Shown: positions 63,027-64,000 of the stretch, piece after piece
Position numbering within the stretch: the first letter of the stretch is position 1
How the letters are laid out: each line of letters begins with the position of its first letter
NCBI GenBank assembly: GCA_033782935.1
Contig: JAWQEG010000710.1
Coordinates: forward strand, 6,200,001-6,264,000
Length of the DNA: 64,000 nucleotides
Source: Petrolisthes cinctipes
Taxonomy: Eukaryota; Arthropoda; Malacostraca; Decapoda; Porcellanidae
Reading direction: 5' to 3'
Made by a program: the position numbers and the translations under genes
Notes under the pieces: generated by a model
The model's input: the letters and a program-made list of their open reading frames with translations, nothing else
Database searches by the model: none
Told to the model about the DNA's origin: nothing

Positions 63027-64000
63027 CCACTACGTCTACCTCCTGCCTCAACCAAAGTGTCACTTTCGGTCGTCCCGCATGTGCGGGAAATGCGGGAAAA
63101 AGGGGTAGTGGAGCGGGCGACGGGAAGGGTCTTTCTTTCTCGTTTATTCACGGTCCCCAAAAAGGATCAGGGAAAAACGAGATTGGTGATGGACCTGAGC
63201 AGGCTAAACAAATTCGTGAAAACATTACATTTCAGGATGGTTTCGGTTGCTCAGGTCCGCACAGTTCTGAGGAAGGGAGACTGGTTAGCATCCCTGGATC
63301 TCAAGGATGCTTACTGGCACGTCCCGATCCACCCCAGGTTTCACCGCTTTCTGGCCTTCCAGGTGGGGACCGAGACGTTCCAGTTTACCAGGCTCCCTTT
63401 CGGTCTTTCTCTAGCTCCGCGAGTCTTCACAAAACTCGTGAGGGTGGTGGCATCCCGTCTGGCAGAGGCGGGTGTCCCCACCCTCATGTACCTGGACGAT
63501 TGGTTGCTTCACGCCCCTTCCAAGGAGCAGGTAGCAAACAACGTCCGGGTAGCGAGGGGAGTGCTAGAGGAAATGGGGTTTCTGTTGAACATCCCCAAGT
63601 CCTCTCTCACCCCCACTCGCAAGCTGTGTTGGCTAGGAATAGAGTGGGACTCTCTTTCGGCCACCCTCTCTCTCGCTCCAGACAACGCCCGCCGGACCCT
63701 CCGCCACGTCCGCCGGGCGCATTTTTCCCGTACTTTCTCTCGCCGCCAGTGGGAATCATTGCTCGGGTCCCTAAATTTCGCGGCCCCTGCAATGCCCCTG
63801 GGACGACTGAAACACAGGAGGCTGACGCGGGAGGTAAACCTCCACCTGTCCCCCGCACACAGGGACCTTCCCAGGCAAGTGTCCCCCTCTCTCCACCGCC
63901 TCCTTCGCCCCTGGCTACGTCCCGGTGCCCTGCGTCAGCGGGTCCCCTGGGTGTTCCCTCCCCCGGGGATTACGGTGGCGACAGACGCATCGGACGTAGG
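63027..64000 (+). CDS. Pol: reverse transcriptase and start of RNase H, DIRS-like, runs off the window
   Basis: The frame is open for 324 codons without a stop. RT copies the element RNA into DNA. Landmarks in order are VPKKDQGKTRLVMDLSRLN (RT motif 1-2), SLDLKDAYWHVPI near 63,291 with the first catalytic Asp, LPFGLSLAPRVF near 63,393, and YLDDWLL at 63,489 with the catalytic Asp pair. LNIPKSSLTP and LCWLGIEWD near 63,627 (thumb-side motifs) and LLGSLNFAAPAMPLGR near 63,754 follow. TDASDVG at 63,981 carries the first RNase H Asp (63,984-63,986). The short RT-to-RNase H spacing and the YLDDW form match DIRS-type elements as I recall them. There is no Met at the start because the exon follows intron 3. 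All visible catalytic residues are intact. The remaining RNase H and the expected tyrosine recombinase lie outside the window. Confidence 0.88.

Larger units (their letters stand above)
59331..64000 (+). mobile_element. DIRS-like (tyrosine-recombinase) retrotransposon, 5' part, truncated by the window edge
   Basis: Base composition and sequence change abruptly at about 59,331, after the last recognisable satellite unit (AAAATCGCTCTTATTGG). Downstream are a non-coding leader, a gag-like gene with a Cys/His cluster and an Arg/Ser-rich tract, and a pol frame. Pol has a reverse transcriptase with a YLDDWLL box, followed closely by an RNase H start (TDASDVG). The RT motif style (SLDLKDAYWHVPI, LPFGLSLAPRVF, YLDDW) and the direct RT-to-RNase H order, with no protease seen upstream, fit DIRS/Ngaro-type elements better than Gypsy or LINEs. 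Family placement is by recall, without an alignment. The tyrosine recombinase that would settle it lies beyond 64,000. All visible exons are open and three consensus introns are present, so the copy looks intact and possibly young. Confidence 0.82.

Noticed and set aside
63607..63858. Minus-strand 83-codon ORF opposite RT
   Set aside because: It is antisense to the well-supported RT frame and has no features of its own.
59331..64000. Gypsy/LTR retrovirus-like or LINE classification
   Set aside because: No protease motif or tRNA primer-binding site was seen upstream. The gag has no CCHC knuckle, the RT style is DIRS-like, and RNase H follows RT closely. LINE endonuclease is absent. The missing recombinase keeps this short of certain.

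Overview
The window is eukaryotic repeat DNA with two parts. Positions 1 to about 59,330 form one uninterrupted AT-rich satellite array. From about 59,331 to the right edge lies the 5' two-thirds of a GC-rich, intron-containing retrotransposon of the DIRS (tyrosine-recombinase) type, on the + strand. I see no host gene, tRNA, rRNA or bacterial operon. The DIRS-type reverse transcriptase, the clean GT-AG introns and a Cys/His-rich gag-like N-terminus point to an animal. A crustacean or other invertebrate, or possibly a fish, would fit, but that is inference from family distribution.

Satellite (1-59,330). The full-length monomer is about 176 bp and is itself a diverged dimer of two 88-bp halves (about 72% identical by hand alignment). 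Two shorter classes recur: about 147 bp, from a 29-bp internal deletion, and about 158 bp, from an 18-bp deletion. The classes are arranged in many different higher-order repeats (HORs). The periods I could measure by matching diagnostic variants are about 530 bp (157-1,217), 1,509 bp (5,037-8,385), 835 bp (10,381-12,050), 482 bp (11,510-12,474), 677/824 bp (13,557-14,556 and 18,210-20,445), 2,142 and 1,982 bp (23,880-29,998), 2,492/2,315 bp (28,935-33,745), 1,482 bp (34,362-37,416) and 1,012 bp (46,846-48,869). Longer-range copies are offset by 5,488/4,653 bp (9.0-13.7 kb versus 14.6-18.3 kb), 3,838 bp (53.6 versus 57.5 kb), 5,778 bp, 5,906 bp, 17,586 bp and 40,000 bp. Where paired copies differ in length, the difference equals one monomer or one HOR unit (147, 177, 835 bp), as expected from in-register unequal exchange. 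The many open frames in the array come from the low stop density of the monomer and are not annotated as genes.

DIRS-like element (59,331-64,000, running off the window). A leader of about 1 kb holds a terminal hairpin and a 23-bp near-palindrome. It is followed by a gag-like gene in three visible exons (60,343-62,015; 62,132-62,392; 62,492-62,711) joined in frame by two consensus introns. An overlapping pol frame (62,508-62,820, then 63,027-64,000 after a third intron) encodes reverse transcriptase with a YLDD box and the first catalytic Asp of RNase H at the window edge. Pol has no AUG in exon 3. A candidate alternative 3' splice site 16 nt downstream of the gag acceptor would put exon 2 directly into the pol frame, which suggests that a splicing switch could control the Gag/Gag-Pol choice. 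The rest of RNase H, the tyrosine recombinase, the methyltransferase-like domain (if present) and the 3' terminal repeat would lie to the right of this window.
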